Source of the DNA: Bacillota bacterium
Lineage (GTDB): Bacteria; Bacillota; GCA-003054495; Carboxydocellales; JAJZTU01
Assembly: GCA_021848765.1 (NCBI GenBank)
Contig: JAJZTU010000135.1
Coordinates: 1 to 8,810 of the forward strand
Direction of reading: 5' to 3'
DNA: 8,810 nt
Every line of letters begins with the position of its first letter. The stretch's first letter is position 1. The translations under genes and the position numbers were made by a program. This document shows positions 7,206 to 8,810 of the stretch, piece after piece. Below the pieces are notes generated by a model that saw nothing but the letters and a program-made list of their open reading frames with translations, had not been told where the DNA came from and did no database searches.

Positions 7206-7236
7206 GAGGAAGTCCTTTCATTTTTTCCGACGTATC

Positions 7237-7275
7237 ATAGGGAAATCCAAACCCCGGAATAGGGAAAATTCCCTA
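7237..7275. promoter_or_regulatory. Repeated ATAGGGAAA boxes and inverted repeat, candidate regulator binding site
   Basis: ATAGGGAAA occurs at 7237-7245 and again at 7259-7267, exactly 22 bases apart, about two helical turns. The second copy is also one arm of an inverted repeat: TAGGGAA (7260-7266), two bases, TTCCCTA (7269-7275). The inverted repeat covers the stop codon of the response-regulator gene (7273-7275). The boxes lie roughly 68 to 106 bases upstream of the predicted transcription start, a usual place for an activator. There is no T-run, so it does not look like a terminator for the regulator gene. Binding by the neighbouring regulator is inference. Confidence 0.45.
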
Positions 7276-7917
7276 AACCAAACCGGCATCCATTGCATAG
7301 CGGACCAGTTTAGCCCGGGAATCCAGACCTAATTTCTCTTTTATCCTGCTCTTATGGTTGTCTACCGTCTTCACACTAATGACCAGGGAATCGGCAATCT
7401 CCTGGTTGCTGTACCCAAGGGCCACCAGGCGCAAGACTTCAATTTCCCTGGGTGTCAAAGGCGCCGTGCCGGTATCTGTTTTTTGCGGGCCCCGGTTCAA
7501 AGCCTTGGAAATAAGATACCGCTGCAAACCCGGGTCGATATACACTTCTCCCCGGCAAATTGCCTTCACGGCGCTCAGCAACTCCGTATCCGCTGCCCGT
7601 TTTAGCACAAACCCGTTGGCCCCGGCGTCCATGGCTTTTTCCAAATAGCGGGTATCCTCGTGCATAGTAAGAATCAGTACAGCTTGTTCCGGCTGTTTTT
7701 CTTTAATCCGCTGCAAGGTAGCAATCCCGTCCATGCCAGGGAGGCTGAGATCCAGGAGCACCAGGTCAGGGGCCAGCCTAACCGTCAATTCCACTGCCTC
7801 CTCACCGCTTGAAGCCTCGGCCACTACCTCATAGTCCGGCTGGCTTTCCAGCAAAAAGCACAATCCTTTCCGCATTACCTGATGATCATCCACCAAGAGC
7901 AAGGTTATCTTGGCCAT
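7273..7917 (-). CDS. NarL/FixJ-family response regulator
   Basis: A 214-residue two-domain transcription factor. The receiver domain (about 4-120) has the acidic pair Asp10-Asp11, the phosphorylation site Asp56 (DLVLLDLSLPGMDG), Thr84 and Lys106. The LuxR-type helix-turn-helix (about 152-207) reads LTPREIEVLRLVALGYSNQEIA, then SVKTVDNHKSRIKEKLG. It should bind DNA when phosphorylated by the kinase encoded just upstream. The open frame extends back to an ATG at 8097, but those 60 residues lie over the kinase gene and resemble no receiver. The ATG at 7917 gives MAKITLLLVDD, the normal receiver start, with GGAGGTG nine bases before it. It overlaps the kinase by 32 bases. The operon for the Fe-S/NrfD/Mo enzyme begins 128 bases downstream, so that enzyme is the likeliest target. 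It is similar in role to Salmonella TtrR; that equivalence is inferred from position only. Confidence 0.93.
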   Translation of the reverse strand: MAKITLLLVDDHQVMRKGLCFLLESQPDYEVVAEASSGEEAVELTVRLAPDLVLLDLSLPGMDGIATLQRIKEKQPEQAVLILTMHEDTRYLEKAMDAGANGFVLKRAADTELLSAVKAICRGEVYIDPGLQRYLISKALNRGPQKTDTGTAPLTPREIEVLRLVALGYSNQEIADSLVISVKTVDNHKSRIKEKLGLDSRAKLVRYAMDAGLV

Positions 7918-8810
7918 CTTTAAGCACCTCCGGAATTCGTACATAGATTGTAGTTCCCTGAGCAGGGGCAGATTCCACCTGTAAACTTCCTCCCAAAATT
8001 TCCACCCGCTCCTGCATGCCAAAAAGGCCGAACTTTTTCTCGCCGCTACGGTTTGCCAATGCTTCTTGCGCATCAAAGCCCTGGCCATCATCTTCAACAG
8101 TCAAAAGCAGGTCATTGCCACGCCGGGTAAGGATAACACTTACCTGCCGGGCCCGGGCATGCCTGGCTACATTGGTCAGCGCTTCCTGGACAACCCGGAA
8201 CAAAGAACTTTCTATTTCCTGAGGTATACCCGAAATACCGTCGAAAAGGGTGACATCCACAGCAATACCGTACCGCCGGGAATAATCCCGGGTGTACCTG
8301 GTAATAGCTTCTCCCAGCCCGCCTTCATCGAGAATACCCGCCCTCAGTTCCGTAACCAGGCCGCGCAGATTATCAAAAGTAGTATCCAAAATCCGGCGCA
8401 TTTCCGCCAGCCGCAGTTTAATTTCTTTCAGGCTTGCAGCTTCTTCCGCAGATTTAAATCCCAGCCGTAAGGAAGCCAGGGACTGGCTGGTTTCATCGTG
8501 GAGTTCCCTGGCTAAATAACGGCGTTCCTCTTCCTGTACTTTGATGAGCTGCTCGGCCAGACCTCTGCGTTTTTCACTCAATTCCCTGATTTCCTGGGTT
8601 AACAGTTCCAGCCGTTCCATCATCTGATTGAATTGTCCGGTGAGCTGACCTCCCTCATCTTTTGCAGGCCAGGGTGGAAGCCGGTAACTTAAGTCACCGG
8701 AGGCAACCTTCCGGGAAGCTACAGCCAGTCGTTGGAAAGGAAAGGCAATAACCCCGGCCAGCAGTGAAGCCAACAGGATTCCCAGTAACAAAACAAGGAC
8801 GGTGGCCAGG
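7886..8810 (-). CDS. NarX/LiaS-type sensor histidine kinase, C-terminal part (5' end outside window)
   Basis: The frame is open to the right edge (first complete codon at 8809) and ends at TGA 7886-7888. About 307 residues are visible. They begin in a transmembrane helix (LLGILLASLLAGVIAF), followed by a HAMP linker ending in a coiled coil (to about 90 residues in). The HisKA_3 dimerisation region has RYLARELHDETSQSLASL, with the His in ELHDE as the phosphorylation site. The ATPase domain has the N-box QEALTNVARHA, the DDGQGF box, and FGLFGMQERVEILGGSLQVES. This is the kinase type that pairs with NarL-family regulators, and such a regulator overlaps its end by 32 bases. The N-terminal input domain, which would say what is sensed, lies outside the window. 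The TTG at 8791 is inside the helix and is not a credible start. Confidence 0.93.
   Translation of the reverse strand, partial: LATVLVLLLGILLASLLAGVIAFPFQRLAVASRKVASGDLSYRLPPWPAKDEGGQLTGQFNQMMERLELLTQEIRELSEKRRGLAEQLIKVQEEERRYLARELHDETSQSLASLRLGFKSAEEAASLKEIKLRLAEMRRILDTTFDNLRGLVTELRAGILDEGGLGEAITRYTRDYSRRYGIAVDVTLFDGISGIPQEIESSLFRVVQEALTNVARHARARQVSVILTRRGNDLLLTVEDDGQGFDAQEALANRSGEKKFGLFGMQERVEILGGSLQVESAPAQGTTIYVRIPEVLKDGQDNLALGG
7925..7931 (-). promoter_or_regulatory. Ribosome binding site choosing the regulator start
   Basis: GGAGGTG on the minus strand lies just upstream of the ATG at 7917, with nine bases between GGAGG and ATG. It supports this start over the in-frame ATG at 8097. Confidence 0.7.

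Noticed and set aside
7260..7275. Intrinsic terminator for the regulator gene
   Set aside because: The inverted repeat is short and AT-rich with a two-base loop and no following T-run; an operator is the better reading.
7918..8097. N-terminal extension of the response regulator to the ATG at 8097
   Set aside because: These 60 codons overlap the kinase ATPase domain, do not resemble a receiver, and a good ribosome binding site supports the ATG at 7917.
8066..8470. 134-residue plus-strand open frame
   Set aside because: Antisense shadow of the histidine kinase, whose motifs are unmistakable on the minus strand.
1..8810. Insertion sequences, CRISPR arrays, tRNA or rRNA genes
   Set aside because: No transposase frame, terminal inverted repeats, regular spacer-repeat pattern or tRNA-like fold was seen.

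Overview
The window reads as a chromosomal segment of an anaerobic, probably thermophilic Firmicute of the Moorella/Desulfotomaculum type. This rests on strong AGGAGG-like ribosome binding sites, one TTG start, moderately high GC, and a set of molybdenum-enzyme genes for anaerobic respiration. The taxonomic call is inference and not secure.

Left part, plus strand (1-1623): the C-terminal 70 residues of a NapD-like Tat-signal chaperone, then a decayed fragment of a molybdopterin-binding (MoCF-domain) protein, then a complete moeA. MoeA inserts molybdenum into molybdopterin. The NapD-like protein is of the type that guards the Tat leader of a molybdoenzyme whose gene presumably lies left of the window.

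Middle (1624-1815): a 192-bp gap between convergent genes. It holds a 22-nt tandem repeat and a strong GC-rich hairpin, probably a two-way terminator.

Right part, all minus strand, transcribed right to left: a NarX-type sensor kinase (N-terminus outside the window), an overlapping NarL/FixJ-type response regulator, a 130-bp regulatory gap, then a three-gene operon. The operon encodes a Tat-exported four-cluster ferredoxin subunit, an NrfD-type membrane quinol-oxidising subunit, and a 1048-residue Tat-exported molybdopterin oxidoreductase. The subunit order (Fe-S, membrane anchor, catalytic) and the adjacent two-component genes match the ttrBCA/ttrRS arrangement of Salmonella tetrathionate reductase. 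The large subunit looks most like the TtrA/SrdA branch of the DMSO-reductase superfamily. The real substrate (tetrathionate, another sulfur oxyanion, selenate or arsenate) cannot be read from sequence alone.

Together: the kinase would sense an external electron acceptor or redox cue and phosphorylate the regulator. The regulator would activate the operon promoter, which has an excellent extended -10 but no -35. Electrons would then flow from menaquinol through NrfD and the Fe-S subunit to the Mo centre outside the membrane. MoeA supports cofactor supply. No mobile element, CRISPR array, tRNA or rRNA was seen. The least ordinary features are the MoCF pseudogene wedged between napD and moeA, and the repeated ATAGGGAAA boxes in front of the operon.
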